Source of the DNA: Myxococcales bacterium
GTDB lineage: Bacteria > Myxococcota > UBA727 > VGSZ01
Assembly (NCBI GenBank): GCA_023248635.1
Contig: JAHFED010000008.1
Span: 1 to 64,000, forward strand
DNA length: 64,000 nt
Direction of reading: 5' to 3'
Part shown: in pieces, positions 25,474-33,877 of the stretch
Layout: each line of letters begins with the position of its first letter
Numbering within the stretch: the first letter of the stretch is position 1
Position numbers and translations under genes: made by a program
The notes under the pieces: generated by a model
Database searches by the model: none
The model's input: only the letters and a program-made list of their open reading frames with translations
What the model was told of the DNA's origin: nothing

Positions 25474-27119
25474 CCTTCGATGCCCCTCATGCCTGGGTGC
25501 GCGCCTGGGCCAGCGAAACTCCGAATCGCCTCGCGCTGGCGACACCCTCGTCGAGGCTGAGCTACCGAGAGCTCGACGGGCGCGTCGACGACGTCGCCCG
25601 AGTGCTGACCGCGCTGGGCGCGCAAGCGGGGGAGCGCGTGCTGTCGTCGTTGCCTCTGTCCCCGGCGGCGGCGGTGGTTGCTTTGGCCGTGCAGCGGATT
25701 GGCGCTGTCAGCGTCGAGCTCTCGAGGGAGTTCTCCGAGAACGCCCAGGCCGCGGCCTTCCAGCGATCGCGGGCCGACGTCGCCGTCATCTCGGGCAGAG
25801 ACGCCGCGCGCTGGCAGCAGCTCTGGTCATCAAAGCGACCCCGCAGCGTCGCCGTCGTCCACGACGGATCGCTCTTGGGCTTTCCCCAGCTCGGGCACGT
25901 CGATGCTCATCTGCAAGAGGACGGCGTCGTCGTCGTCGCCCCGACTGGGCTGGGCCGGACGTCCCCCGAGCAGCGCGTCTTCGACGACGACGCCGCGGCT
26001 CTGGTCTTGCTGACCTCGGGCAGCAGCGGATCCCCGGTGGGTGTGGTGCTTTCGTCGCGCAACCTCGCCGTCAACGCGCGGGCCATTGCTGCTTGCCTCG
26101 ATCTCTCCGCGCGGGACCACGCCATGTGCGTGTTGCCGCTGAGCTACGCCTATGGACGCAGCATCTTGCACAGCCACTTCGTCGTCGGTGCCAGCGTCTT
26201 TTTGGATCCGCGTTCGCTCTTTCCCAAGCTCGTCGTCGACACCTTGCGCGATGAGGGCTGCACCAACTTCTCCGGCGTGCCGGTCACCTATGAGCTGCTG
26301 CGTCGACAGGTCGAGGTGCAGGGCCATCGTTTGTCCTCGCTGCGCTTCGTGACCCAAGCGGGTGGCGCGCTGTCGAAGGAGACCGCCCGTTGGGTCCGCT
26401 CGGCCTTCGCGCCGGCGCCGCTCATCATCATGTACGGGGCCACCGAAGCCACCGCGCGCCTGTCGTGGTTGCCGCCGTCGCGCGCGCACAAAGAGGGGTC
26501 GATCGGCCTGCCCATTCCCGGCGTCTCGTTTCGACTCGTCGACGATCAGGGCGCCGACGTCGCTGATGGCGCGGTCGGGCACTTGGTGGCCAGCGGTCGC
26601 AATGTGGCGCTTGGGTACCTCGATGACGAAGAGCGCGCGCGCGAGGTCTTTCGCGACGGCGCCCTGTGGACCGGCGACCTCGCTCGCGTCGACGAAGACG
26701 GCTGCTATTTCTTGGTGGGTCGAGCGCGGGAGATGCTCAAGATCGCGGGACACCGCACCAGCCCCGCCGAGATCGAAGAGGAGCTTCACAGCCACGACGA
26801 CATCTTCGACGCCGCCGTCATTGGCATGCCCGACGAGGTCCTCGGCGACGTTCCGGTTGCGCTGATCGTGCTGCGGCCTGGCATCGGGGTCGACGACGAA
26901 GCCCTGCGGCTCTGGCTGCGTCGTCGCCTGCCTGCCTTCAAGGTGCCCCGCTTCTTCGCGCGGGTGATGGACTTGCCGCGTGGTCCCAACGGCAAGGTCC
27001 GACGGGGGGAGCTGCGGGCGCTCTTTGAAGAGACCCAGCGGCGCGCGACGTCAGCAGCTTCGCAGCAGTTCGTGCGGCAACGCGGTCTGGACCCCGAGCA
27101 CACACAGGAGAAGCAATGA
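25470..27119 (+). CDS. AMP-forming acyl/aryl ligase (ANL superfamily)
   Basis: A 549-aa adenylating enzyme. The P-loop is TSGSSGSPVGV (182-192), with Val190 where Lys is usual. Then YGATEA (322), GYLDDEE, WTGDLARVDEDGCYFLVGR, KIAGHRTSPAEIEEEL and the catalytic Lys509 in PNGKVRRGELR. It probably activates a carboxylic acid as the AMP ester and loads it onto the operon's carrier protein. The substrate cannot be read from sequence. ATGA overlaps join it to both neighbours (25470-25473, 27116-27119). Confidence 0.9.
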   Translation: MTFDAPHAWVRAWASETPNRLALATPSSRLSYRELDGRVDDVARVLTALGAQAGERVLSSLPLSPAAAVVALAVQRIGAVSVELSREFSENAQAAAFQRSRADVAVISGRDAARWQQLWSSKRPRSVAVVHDGSLLGFPQLGHVDAHLQEDGVVVVAPTGLGRTSPEQRVFDDDAAALVLLTSGSSGSPVGVVLSSRNLAVNARAIAACLDLSARDHAMCVLPLSYAYGRSILHSHFVVGASVFLDPRSLFPKLVVDTLRDEGCTNFSGVPVTYELLRRQVEVQGHRLSSLRFVTQAGGALSKETARWVRSAFAPAPLIIMYGATEATARLSWLPPSRAHKEGSIGLPIPGVSFRLVDDQGADVADGAVGHLVASGRNVALGYLDDEERAREVFRDGALWTGDLARVDEDGCYFLVGRAREMLKIAGHRTSPAEIEEELHSHDDIFDAAVIGMPDEVLGDVPVALIVLRPGIGVDDEALRLWLRRRLPAFKVPRFFARVMDLPRGPNGKVRRGELRALFEETQRRATSAASQQFVRQRGLDPEHTQEKQ

Positions 27120-28144
27120 CGAATCTGAGCGAGGCGACGACGACGACCTTTCACCGCGGCGTCTTGGACCTCGATCTGGAGGAGCGCGCCGCAGCCCTCT
27201 GCCAGCGGCTCCGTGAAGCCCTGCTGCACCTGAAAAGGCGCGGCGTCGTCGTCGCCGTCTCCGGCGGCATCGACTCGGCTTGCGTGCTGGCCCTCGCGGT
27301 GCGCGCGGTCGGACCCAAGCGCGTCTTTGCCCTGCTCTTGCCCGAGCGCGATTCGAGCAGCGCCTCCAGCGCGTTGGGGCGCGAGCTGTGTGACAAGTTC
27401 GGCGTTGCCCACGAGCTCGTCGACATCGCCCCGGCCCTCGACGCTCTTGGCTGCTACCGGACCCGCGACGCTGCCGTCCGCTCGGTCTTTCCCTCTTTCG
27501 ATCCCGCGATGCCATGGAAGATCGTGATGCACGGCGACCGGCTCGGCAGCGACGCTCTCAACGTCTTCGCCGTCGTCATCGACACCGGCGATGGGGAACG
27601 CCGCGTGCGCTTGCCCGTGAAGCCCTATCTCGACATCGTCGCCGCCACCAACCTGAAGCAGCGCGTGCGCAAGACCCTCGAGTACACCTGGGCCGACCGC
27701 CTGCTCTACGCCGTCGCCGGCACACCCAATCGACTCGAATACGACCAGGGCTTCTTCGTGAAGCTGGGAGACGGCGCCGCCGACGTGAAGCCCATCGCTG
27801 GTCTCTACAAGACGCAGGTCTACGCGCTGGCCCGCCACCTCGCGGTGCCCGAGGGGATCCTGCAGCGGGAGCCGACGACGGACACCTACTCGCTGCTGCA
27901 GTCGCAAGAGGACTTCTACTTCTCGGTGCAATACCGCGTGCTCGACCTGATCCTGTGGGCTAAGAACCACCACATCAGCGAGGAGCAATGCGCCCGCACT
28001 TTGGAGCTCGCGCCCGAGCAGGTGAAGCGCGTTTACGACGACATCGACCAGAAACGCCGCACGACCGCCTACCTGCATTCGCCCCCGTTGCTGTTGGACG
28101 ACGTGAAGGAGATCGGCCGCACCCCCGCTTGGGGGCTGACATGA
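27116..28144 (+). CDS. NAD-synthase-family ATP-dependent amidating enzyme
   Basis: A 342-aa protein with the NAD synthase fold: PP-loop SGGIDSA (49-55), VGPKRVFALLLPERDSSS, AVAGTPNRLEYDQGFF, and KLGDGAADVKPIAGLYKTQV. Genuine NadE has GTTNRSE and GYFT in the corresponding places, so the deamido-NAD pocket appears altered, and there is no attached glutaminase domain. In this operon it more likely adenylates and amidates another acid, perhaps using ammonia made by the AsnB-like partner; that is inference. The C-terminal 80 residues (VQYRVLDLILWAKNHHISEE) extend beyond usual NadE. Confidence 0.85.
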   Translation: MTNLSEATTTTFHRGVLDLDLEERAAALCQRLREALLHLKRRGVVVAVSGGIDSACVLALAVRAVGPKRVFALLLPERDSSSASSALGRELCDKFGVAHELVDIAPALDALGCYRTRDAAVRSVFPSFDPAMPWKIVMHGDRLGSDALNVFAVVIDTGDGERRVRLPVKPYLDIVAATNLKQRVRKTLEYTWADRLLYAVAGTPNRLEYDQGFFVKLGDGAADVKPIAGLYKTQVYALARHLAVPEGILQREPTTDTYSLLQSQEDFYFSVQYRVLDLILWAKNHHISEEQCARTLELAPEQVKRVYDDIDQKRRTTAYLHSPPLLLDDVKEIGRTPAWGLT

Positions 28145-28758
28145 CACCCCGCCTGCGAGAGGCTCTGCACGCCGTCGCCGCGCTGCACGCCGAGCTCCAA
28201 AAAGACTGGCAGCGACACGGCCACTCGCCCCGGGACCTGGGCTTTTGGAGCCTCGCGAACTACCGCCTCGGTCGCCTCGCCGCGGGCAGCACGAGCGCCG
28301 GGGTCCGCGTCGTCGGCGGCCGTTTCTATGGGCTGTGCGCCACCGCCATCGACGTGCTCTGTGGCGTTCAGATCAACCGCGAAGCCCGCATCGGCGCCGA
28401 GCTCCGCGTCGTCCACGGCTGGAACATCAAGATCCATCCAGCGACGGTCATCGGCGATCGCGTCGGCATCATGCACGACGTCACCATCGGCACCACCCCG
28501 GAGTCCGACGGCGCCCCGACCATCGGCGACGACGTCTTCATCGGCGCCGGCGCCCGTGTGTTGGGTCCTGTGCACGTCGGCAATGGCGCTCGCATCGCCG
28601 CGAATTCCCTGGTCGTCACCGACGTCCCTGCGGGCGCCACCGCCATCGGCGTCCCCGCCCGCATGTTGCACTACACCGGTCGCGCGAAAACGAAGACGAC
28701 GTCACCCGTGGCCATCGCCTTCACGGCGACGTCGTCGGAGGTGTCTGCCGCCGAGTAA
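28141..28758 (+). CDS. serine-acetyltransferase-like hexapeptide-repeat enzyme
   Basis: A 205-aa left-handed beta-helix acetyltransferase: LGFWSLANYRLGRLA, CGVQINREARIGAELRVVH, the catalytic-type His motif GVGIMHDVTIGTT, and hexapeptide turns TIGDDVFIGAGARVLGPVHVGNGARIAANSLV ending DVPAGATAIGVPARML. It resembles the SAT/EpsC group of CysE-like enzymes but lacks the full N-terminal helical domain of CysE. As the last gene of the operon (ATGA overlap) it probably acetylates, or makes O-acetylserine for, the carrier-bound product. Confidence 0.87.
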   Translation: MTPRLREALHAVAALHAELQKDWQRHGHSPRDLGFWSLANYRLGRLAAGSTSAGVRVVGGRFYGLCATAIDVLCGVQINREARIGAELRVVHGWNIKIHPATVIGDRVGIMHDVTIGTTPESDGAPTIGDDVFIGAGARVLGPVHVGNGARIAANSLVVTDVPAGATAIGVPARMLHYTGRAKTKTTSPVAIAFTATSSEVSAAE

Positions 28759-28761
28759 CGC

Positions 28762-31563
28762 TCAGGGCGTGCAGCTGGCGTCGATGGCTTCAGCACCTTC
28801 GGGGCACGCCCGGATGATTGCTGTGCACGCCGTTGAGAAGCACACCAGGGGCGCGTTGAAGTTGCCGTCTTTGACTTCGAACAATCCCGTGCAGCTACCG
28901 CCGGGCGGAGCGTAGTTCACGCCGCAGTAGGCCGGGCCGCCGCCGTTTTCGATGACGCGCCAGGCCTGGCAGGCCCAGTAGGGACCAAGACCAGCCGCGA
29001 GATCAGGATCGAGGGAGGCGACGAAGCCGACTTCTTCGGCGCAGGATCCAATCGGATCCTGCGGAGGAGGAGGAGGAGGAGGAGGAGGAGGAGGTGGTGG
29101 TGGAGGTGGTGGTGGAGGTGGTGGTGGAGGTGGTGGTGGTGGTGGTGGTGGAGCCGCGGCCGCTTGCTGGGCAGGACAGACATCATCGCAAGTCTTGCAG
29201 GGGGGCGGAGGGGGTGGAGGCAGAGGTGGAGGTGGCTGTAACCGCGGCTGGTTTTCTGGGCACCCGGTCGGGCTTCTCGGCAACTCGACCGCCTTGTTTC
29301 TGATGTTGTAGCAACGCGCATCCAGCGGATAGGCCACGCACGCCTCTGGCAGGCGACCGGTGGGGTTGTTCTGCAAATCGCGCTCGATTCCAGGCGCCTT
29401 GAAATAGTGCCCATTCGTGAGAATGGATCGGAGCGTTTTAACGGCCGGCTCACCGTATTGCAGCATCCAAGAATCGACCACAGTCACCGAATCGATTTCG
29501 GCGTCGGTCAATGGGACCAGGCCTTGCGGGCTGTCTTTCCAGAGCACTGGGCCGAGCCCCGGCTCATCGGACATCCGTTTGATCTTCGAGATGTCAAAGA
29601 CGGACGAATTCTGCGGATCTCCGGTGCTGGTTAGCACGAATGCGTGCGCCGCAGTCCCTTCGTTTGCGATGTTGACCATTGATACTTGTTTGAGCTCTGG
29701 AATCCACATCAGCATCGCGGCCAGACTGTTCGCCTTTTCATTACAGTTTCCAATGCCGCCATCTAGCTGAAGTCTCGCAATGGTGCAGAGCATGCGAGCA
29801 TTCATCCGCCCGTTGCCGAATCCGCCGGTTCCGTCCCCCGTAATCTGACCGACGGTGTATTGCACCGTGTCGTAGATCTTTCTTTTATCGGTAACTCCTT
29901 GGCGAATGATCCTGCAAACCCCTGTGACGCTGAGGACATTATTGCTGTCCAAGTGAGAGCCCACAAACTCCGCAGCATCGGTGAAGCGCTCCTCGAGCGA
30001 GCCCTCAGACGCCGGCCGGGGAATGTCGTCGCAGGTGCACGCGGTAGCAGCTCTGGACTGCACCGCCGCTTGCACAGCAGCTTTTCGATCTTCTGCCGTC
30101 TCCGCGGCGCTCGACATCGACTCCAGTGTGCTTCGCAGGTCCTCTTCGACAAAGGCCGCCAATGGTTGCGGGCGACCAGCGACGTCGAAGGTCAAGGCGC
30201 CGACCGTGGAAACAGCTGAAAGGTCCGCTGGGACGGCATCCGTCGCCGTCACCGTCGCCGGCAACGGCGTCTCCCCGGCATCGTGAATCTCCACCAGCGT
30301 GAAGAGGGGTTCCACATCGAACTCATCACGCAAGGCCGTGATCCGAACCAACGCGCCGTCGGGTGGCGTCGTCGGCAGCACGACGCGGTACCGCCCGCCC
30401 TCGTCCGTTGTCGTCATGGTGAGGAAGTCCCCCGTGTCGAGTTCTTCAGCGACGATGAAAGCGCCGCTCCAGGTTGGTTCGCCCTCGTACCCCAGACCCA
30501 GCACGCGCCCGGAGATGACAGTGCAGTTGTCGCAACTGGGGACCACCGCCGTGGCGCCGAGAAACGCCTCGGCTTCGTCGGCGCTGGCGCTGTGTATCTC
30601 CAGCGCGAGCACGTTCTCGCCGACCACCAGCAGATCGTGGGGAACGACGACGTTCATGGAGTCATGCGAAGACCCCACTGCCAAGGTCGCGGCGACGGGG
30701 GGGCCGAAGGGAAGGCCCAGGCGGCTGAGCTCGACCCCGTTCAAGTAGGCAACGAAGCCGTCGTCAAACTCGACGGAGAGCTGGATGTCGTCGGGCACGG
30801 TCTCCAGCGTGAAGAGCGCCCGCGCGTAGAGCGTGGTGTAGGACCCGCGCATGTCCGTGAGCATCGTGCTCAACGCCAGCGCGGGCGGGCCGTAGCCGAC
30901 GGGCAGCGCGCCTTCCGTCCACGCATCGTCCTCGACAAAGGTGGGCTGGGCCCAGTCGCTGGGGGGCTCGCTGGTGCCCTCGAAGTAGCTGATCGGCGCC
31001 CCGGCGCCGACCAGCTCCTCGTTGTGCCATTGGTCGACGAGATCGCCGATGTCGTCTTGGGCCCTCACGGCGAGCTCGAAGTCACCGCTGGCGCCCCCGT
31101 GGCCGTCGACGACGACGAAGTAGGTGACGCCGACGTCGCCGTGGAACGAGACCGCCGATTGCTGGCCGAGGGTGTTGTCGTTGCAGGCGTATTCGATCCC
31201 GCCTGAACACGTGGAGCGGACGTAGAGGTAGGTGTCGTAGTTGGTTCCTGGATTCGCGAGGCCGATGGTGAAGGTCGCGCTCGTCGTCGGCGTCAACGCG
31301 TACAGCACGTCCTCGGCGTCGCCGCCTTCGCCGCCGCAGGCACTCACCTGATCATTGCCGGCCCCCGTGGTTGTGCCCACAACCGAGGGGCCGTTGATGA
31401 AGGGGGTCAGGTCGACGGCGTTGGCGCATTCGCCCTCGTCGCCCTCATCCTCTCCTTCGTCGCCGGCGCGCTCGTCGGCCCGATCGGTGCCCTTGCTCCT
31501 GCAAGCAGTGAGAGCGCCGAGCAAGAGCAGAGTCGCGCAGAAACCAAGACGCAACGTCGACAT
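28762..31563 (-). CDS. lipoprotein with transglutaminase-type triad and poly-proline tract
   Basis: A 933-aa surface lipoprotein. Lipobox LGALTAC puts the modified Cys at 21, followed by an acidic linker. About 60-165 resembles a pre-peptidase C-terminal (PPC) beta domain. About 590-670 contains GGIGNCNEKANSLAAML (Cys607), GTAAHAFVL (His640) and VFDISK (Asp657), the order and spacing of a transglutaminase-like Cys-His-Asp triad. About 775-835 is Pro-rich, with 30 consecutive prolines at 805-834, then a Cys-containing C-terminal domain. GAGG with a 6-nt gap precedes the ATG at 31563. The frame extends into the 149-bp repeat but that part is not translated. Enzymatic activity is an inference. 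Confidence 0.85.
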   Translation of the reverse strand: MSTLRLGFCATLLLLGALTACRSKGTDRADERAGDEGEDEGDEGECANAVDLTPFINGPSVVGTTTGAGNDQVSACGGEGGDAEDVLYALTPTTSATFTIGLANPGTNYDTYLYVRSTCSGGIEYACNDNTLGQQSAVSFHGDVGVTYFVVVDGHGGASGDFELAVRAQDDIGDLVDQWHNEELVGAGAPISYFEGTSEPPSDWAQPTFVEDDAWTEGALPVGYGPPALALSTMLTDMRGSYTTLYARALFTLETVPDDIQLSVEFDDGFVAYLNGVELSRLGLPFGPPVAATLAVGSSHDSMNVVVPHDLLVVGENVLALEIHSASADEAEAFLGATAVVPSCDNCTVISGRVLGLGYEGEPTWSGAFIVAEELDTGDFLTMTTTDEGGRYRVVLPTTPPDGALVRITALRDEFDVEPLFTLVEIHDAGETPLPATVTATDAVPADLSAVSTVGALTFDVAGRPQPLAAFVEEDLRSTLESMSSAAETAEDRKAAVQAAVQSRAATACTCDDIPRPASEGSLEERFTDAAEFVGSHLDSNNVLSVTGVCRIIRQGVTDKRKIYDTVQYTVGQITGDGTGGFGNGRMNARMLCTIARLQLDGGIGNCNEKANSLAAMLMWIPELKQVSMVNIANEGTAAHAFVLTSTGDPQNSSVFDISKIKRMSDEPGLGPVLWKDSPQGLVPLTDAEIDSVTVVDSWMLQYGEPAVKTLRSILTNGHYFKAPGIERDLQNNPTGRLPEACVAYPLDARCYNIRNKAVELPRSPTGCPENQPRLQPPPPLPPPPPPPCKTCDDVCPAQQAAAAPPPPPPPPPPPPPPPPPPPPPPPPPPPPPPQDPIGSCAEEVGFVASLDPDLAAGLGPYWACQAWRVIENGGGPAYCGVNYAPPGGSCTGLFEVKDGNFNAPLVCFSTACTAIIRACPEGAEAIDASCTP
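29062..29151. repeat. GGN/CCN microsatellite encoding 30 prolines
   Basis: Ninety bases of GGA/GGT repeats on the plus strand (CCT and CCA codons on the coding strand). Such tracts slip easily, but changes of 3 bp keep frame. The run would stall ribosomes without elongation factor P. Confidence 0.95.
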
Positions 31564-31688
31564 GGTCAACCTCACGCCGGCGAAAGTAGCAGCGAGCACC
31601 CGCGGCCCCGAATGCGAGGGGCGCGCTGTCACGATTTGCAGCTGTGGGGGCGCCTCTGACATCCGCGGTGGATGTCGTCGAAGAAGCT

Positions 31689-31837
31689 TAGCAGGCTGCT
31701 GAAAAACGAAGTTTTGAGGCAGACGCGTCCTTGGGAGGGAGGCTCGTCGAGGCTTCGCCTCGACGAGGGAGGGTCTGGGACAGACCCTCCGGAAGTACCG
31801 CAGGGTGCGAAAAACGGAGTTTTTCCGCACCCTGTTA
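31689..31837 (+). repeat. 149-bp three-hairpin interspersed repeat, copy 3
   Basis: Third copy, same orientation, ending CCTGTTA like copy 2. It lies between the lipoprotein gene (starts 31563) and the GNAT gene; its last three bases (31835-31837) are the TAA stop codon of the GNAT gene on the minus strand. Confidence 0.9.
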
Positions 31838-32401
31838 GGTCTGCGTCGTCCACCCGGCCGCTTCGACGGCCATGGCGTTGACGACCCAAAAGCGGCCGTC
31901 GGCCCAGTGAGAGCCGTAGACGCCGTCGTCGACGAAGCCGAGCTTGCGGTAGAGCTGGATGGCGGCGACGTTGAATTCGAAGACGCCGAGGCGCACGCGG
32001 GTCAAGCGCAAGCCTTGAAAGGCGATCTCGAGCAGGGCGCGCATCGCCGCCGAACCCACGCCCTGCCGTCGAACGCTGAGCTCGCCGATCTCCACGAAGC
32101 ACTCCGCGGCGCCATTCTCCCAATCGTGGTTCTTGAGCCCAATGTTGCCCACATGGACCCCCGCGACCTCGATGGCGAAGGTGCGACGATCGGGATCGCG
32201 GACCAGCAAGTCCAAATAGCGGTCGGCGGCGGCGTCGTCGTAGGGCTCGACGGGTCCGTACTCCGGTCCGGGAACCAGCACCGTGAAACGGATGACGGCG
32301 GGATCACTCATCCACCGCCGGATGCGCGGGCGATCGCTGAGGCGCAGGCGACGAAGTCGAACGTTCGACGACGACGAACCCTCCCAGGCGACGCTTGTCA
32401 T
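31835..32401 (-). CDS. GNAT-family N-acetyltransferase
   Basis: A 188-aa GNAT enzyme of the RimJ/L-like type: VRLRRLRLSDRPRIRRWMSDP at the start, FAIEVAGVHVGNIGLKNHDW, the acetyl-CoA-binding RRQGVGSAAMRALLEIAF, and LGVFEFNVAAIQLYRKLGFVDDGVY. Substrate unknown. Its stop codon lies inside a 149-bp repeat, so the original C-terminus may have been longer and cut by the insertion. Confidence 0.88.
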   Translation of the reverse strand: MTSVAWEGSSSSNVRLRRLRLSDRPRIRRWMSDPAVIRFTVLVPGPEYGPVEPYDDAAADRYLDLLVRDPDRRTFAIEVAGVHVGNIGLKNHDWENGAAECFVEIGELSVRRQGVGSAAMRALLEIAFQGLRLTRVRLGVFEFNVAAIQLYRKLGFVDDGVYGSHWADGRFWVVNAMAVEAAGWTTQT

Positions 32402-32509
32402 GGGCAGACTCTAACGTGCTTCGGCGCGCTCGTCAGAAGAGTGCGGAATCTGTGCCCAGCCCGGGCAGAGATGGGCCGCGGCCTGAGGGCAAAGTACTTG
32501 CTGCTTTGC

Positions 32510-32992
32510 TCAAGGTGGGCACGACCAATCGGCGCTGCCAGGACGCACCGGCCAGCGCCTGAGCCCGCAAACCAAGGCGTCGTCGACGACGAAGGGCTCG
32601 AGCAGTTGGGCCGCGCTGCGCGTGAAGAGGGCCCAGTAGGCGCCGTTGCCGATCGGGGATCGCAGCCGATCATCGGGGCCGACGACGACGTCGACCAGGG
32701 GCTCCTGCCTGCCATCGCTGAGGCACAACACGATGCCGGCGCAGGGATCATCGGCTCGGATGGTCAGCACGAAAAAGGGGGCGTCTTCGGCGACGAAAGG
32801 CAGCTCGTCCCGACCGGTGGTGACCACCAGGCCGCCGTCGTCGCCGCGGCCGATGCTGCCGCTCAAGAGGCGGGACAGGCGGTCGTGGCGCACGCGTTCA
32901 CCATCGTGAAACCAATTGCCGCGACGCGAGAGGTAGAGGCCCGGCGGCGCGTCCGGGCGGGCATCCTCGAGGTCATCGCGCGGATCGCGCAC
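32510..32992 (-). CDS. DUF1285-like protein
   Basis: A 160-aa protein with the pattern I associate with DUF1285: GLYLSRRGNWFHDGERVRHDRLSRLLSGSI, then LVVTTGRDELPFVAEDAPFFVL. Function unknown. Start GTG at 32992, two bases after the upstream TAG, so translationally coupled to the DUF4412-like gene. Confidence 0.7.
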   Translation of the reverse strand: MRDPRDDLEDARPDAPPGLYLSRRGNWFHDGERVRHDRLSRLLSGSIGRGDDGGLVVTTGRDELPFVAEDAPFFVLTIRADDPCAGIVLCLSDGRQEPLVDVVVGPDDRLRSPIGNGAYWALFTRSAAQLLEPFVVDDALVCGLRRWPVRPGSADWSCPP

Positions 32993-32994
32993 GG

Positions 32995-33822
32995 CTACTG
33001 CTTCGGATCTGGCAGGGGCAAGGTACCAGGGACCTGTGGCTTGTTCTGCTTGAGCGGGCCGCCGACGCCGACGGGACCCTGCATTTGCGCGGTCATGCGC
33101 TCCATCATCGTGATGGGATCCTCGGTGAGCGTAAAGCCCTTGGGCACCGCGAACTCACTGGGGTCGATCTTCATCTCCCGAAAGGTGAGCAAGGTCTCCG
33201 AGGTCTGGATGCGCCCCTTGGGCGTCATGACGCTGGTGACGTTCTGAATCGGGTAGCCCTTGAGCTCGCGCCATTGGTTGAAGAAGAGTTCGAAGCTCTT
33301 GTCCTTGGGATCGCCCAGCGCAAGGCGCAGCTCGTCGATGAGCTTCTCCGTCGTCAGCGGCACCTCCTCCGAGAGCCACACTTCGGTCTCGACGCCTTGG
33401 GGCAGCTTGCCCTGCACCTTCACCTGGTAGGCCTTGCGCCCCTCGATGACGGCCGTCTGGCCCGTCGCTGCGAACAGAGGATCGGGCACGTCGATGCTGC
33501 CATCGGGTTTGGGCTGCACGCCCATGACGACGAGGGACAAGAGCGCGAGCTGGCGGTAGCGCTCGGCGGGGAGCTTCCAATAGGTCTTCGCGGCGGGGTT
33601 GAGGCCGGTCACCACGCGGGTCTCGAGGTCGATGATGACGACTTCGTTGCGAATCGCGCTCTCGCGCTTGAAGCGCTTGCCCTCATGCCACGACTTCACG
33701 CTCGCCTTCATCGGCGCCATCGTCGCCGGGTTGGGCAAGATGGCCTCGTGCTCCATGTAATAACCAGCGCGGGCAGCACCCGACAGGACAACGACGGCGA
33801 CAACGACGACGGAGCTGCGCAT
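32995..33822 (-). CDS. exported DUF4412-like protein
   Basis: A 275-aa protein with a signal peptide (VVVVAVVVLSGAARA, cleavage about 19). The mature part is predicted mostly beta (YYMEHEAILPNPAT, VVIIDLETRVVTGLNPAAKTYWKLPAERY, KVQGKLPQGVETEVWLSEEV), reminiscent of the outer-membrane-associated DUF4412 family. The end is Pro-rich. Function unknown. Confidence 0.7.
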   Translation of the reverse strand: MRSSVVVVAVVVLSGAARAGYYMEHEAILPNPATMAPMKASVKSWHEGKRFKRESAIRNEVVIIDLETRVVTGLNPAAKTYWKLPAERYRQLALLSLVVMGVQPKPDGSIDVPDPLFAATGQTAVIEGRKAYQVKVQGKLPQGVETEVWLSEEVPLTTEKLIDELRLALGDPKDKSFELFFNQWRELKGYPIQNVTSVMTPKGRIQTSETLLTFREMKIDPSEFAVPKGFTLTEDPITMMERMTAQMQGPVGVGGPLKQNKPQVPGTLPLPDPKQ

Positions 33823-33877
33823 CTGGGCTGCTTAGCCGCTGGAGACGGCGACGGCTACGACGTCGTCGACCTCATCA

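Noticed and set aside
27116-28144. Calling this gene housekeeping nadE
   Set aside because: The deamido-NAD-binding motif region is altered and the gene sits in a dedicated carrier-protein operon; general NAD synthase function is unlikely though not excluded.
23279-28758. Calling the operon an exosortase/PEP-CTERM polysaccharide locus
   Set aside because: The ACP, AsnB-like and ligase genes fit, but no exosortase, glycosyltransferase, chain-length or export gene is in the window.
31564-31830. N-terminal extension of the poly-proline lipoprotein through the 149-bp repeat
   Set aside because: The lipobox signal peptide at 31563 with its ribosome site defines the start; the extension is repeat sequence.
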